This document shows positions 6,363 to 6,590 of a DNA stretch of 6,590 bases, one piece after another. A program made the position numbers and the translations under genes. How positions within the stretch are numbered: position 1 is the stretch's first letter; every line of letters begins with the position of its first letter. The notes below the pieces were generated by a model. It was not told the DNA's origin, did not search any database, and was given only the letters and a program-made list of their open reading frames with translations. This DNA is from an uncultured Collinsella sp. Lineage in GTDB: Bacteria > Actinomycetota > Coriobacteriia > Coriobacteriales > Coriobacteriaceae. Where the stretch lies: the NCBI GenBank assembly GCA_902495525.1, contig CABUXL010000087.1:1-6590 (forward strand), read 5' to 3'.

Positions 6363-6432
6363 GGCCGACAAGGTCTAGAACTCCCACCGGGAATCCGGGG
6401 GCGGGACGGGGACTTCTCTCCGGAACGTCCTC

Positions 6433-6487
6433 GGACATGCAAAGAGGCTCCGCATCGCGCTTCGCGCTGCGGAGCCTCTTTGCGTCC
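6433..6487. terminator. Strong hairpin after groEL, probably bidirectional
   Basis: GCAAAGAGGCTCCGCA (6439-6454) pairs perfectly with TGCGGAGCCTCTTTGC (6468-6483). The apex continues as GCGC-TTC-GCGC (6457-6467) after a TC bulge. The base extends with GGAC (6433-6436) and GTCC (6484-6487). It lies 70 bp after groEL and 8 bp past the stop codon of the convergent minus-strand gene, so it can serve both. The A- and T-rich ends (AAAGAG, CTCTTT) fit bidirectional use, though no long T-run follows. Confidence 0.75.
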
Positions 6488-6495
6488 TGACGCTC

Positions 6496-6590
6496 CTATT
6501 TGGCAAGGTGTTTTTTAGAATCCATTTTGCGCTCGGCCTCGAAGGCTTGCCTGTCCCAATTGAGCGGGAGCCCCGCCTCGACCCACGCCT
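6496..6590 (-). CDS. C-terminal end of an unidentified convergent gene (partial)
   Basis: Reading leftward from the window edge, a frame is open for 30 codons and ends in TAG at 6496-6498. The end of the protein includes WVEAGLPLNWDRQAFEAER and then a basic tail, MDSKKHLAK. Codons in the upstream half are GC-ending as in the neighbouring genes, and the stop is followed at once by the strong hairpin shared with groEL, which is how a real convergent gene would end. The start lies beyond the window. The fragment is too short to assign a family. Confidence 0.6.
   Translation of the reverse strand, partial: AWVEAGLPLNWDRQAFEAERKMDSKKHLAK

Noticed and set aside
4716..6371. Long minus-strand open frame opposite groEL, and the similar one opposite the M20 gene (169-1752, plus)
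   Set aside because: These are shadow frames produced by GC-ending codons of the real genes; neither has a recognisable product.

Overview
The window comes from a GC-rich bacterium. Strong AGGAGG-type ribosome-binding sites, GC-ending codons, and a groES-groEL pair with an actinobacterial-looking GroEL all point to an actinomycete-like organism. The overall style (short hairpin terminators, TATAAC boxes) suggests Coriobacteriia, perhaps Collinsella. The genus is an inference from sequence feel, not a demonstrated match.

Layout from left to right. Positions 1-147 hold no gene I can name. A perfect 10-bp hairpin (89-111) lies just past the end of the first real gene. That gene, on the minus strand (148-1611), encodes an M20D-type amidohydrolase/aminoacylase with all metal ligands present and an unusual repetitive C-terminal tail. 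A 167-bp divergent gap separates it from a plus-strand YtcJ-like amidohydrolase of the amidohydrolase-3 family (1779-3416). That gene is followed by a hairpin terminator.

Positions 3417-4334 form a 918-bp gap without a credible gene, but it is rich in inverted repeats. There is a 13-bp hairpin (3529-3566). A pair of inverted 27-bp motifs (3672-3698 and 3885-3911) bounds a 240-bp segment. A long palindromic element of about 244 bp (about 3971-4214) has 37-bp core arms that match at 36 positions. The last part of the gap (4215-4334) is the groES leader. It carries two GTATAACC boxes and no recognisable CIRCE or HAIR heat-shock operator.

groES (4335-4628) and groEL (4725-6362) form the usual chaperonin operon and encode the co-chaperonin and the 60-kDa chaperonin that fold proteins together in the cytoplasm. 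A very strong hairpin (6433-6487) ends the operon and probably also serves a convergent minus-strand gene, whose last 30 codons lie at 6496-6590.

The chaperonin operon is housekeeping. The two divergent hydrolases look like catabolic or peptide/amide-scavenging enzymes of unknown substrate. The least explained parts are the two repeat elements upstream of groES and the 14-residue repeat tail of the M20 enzyme.
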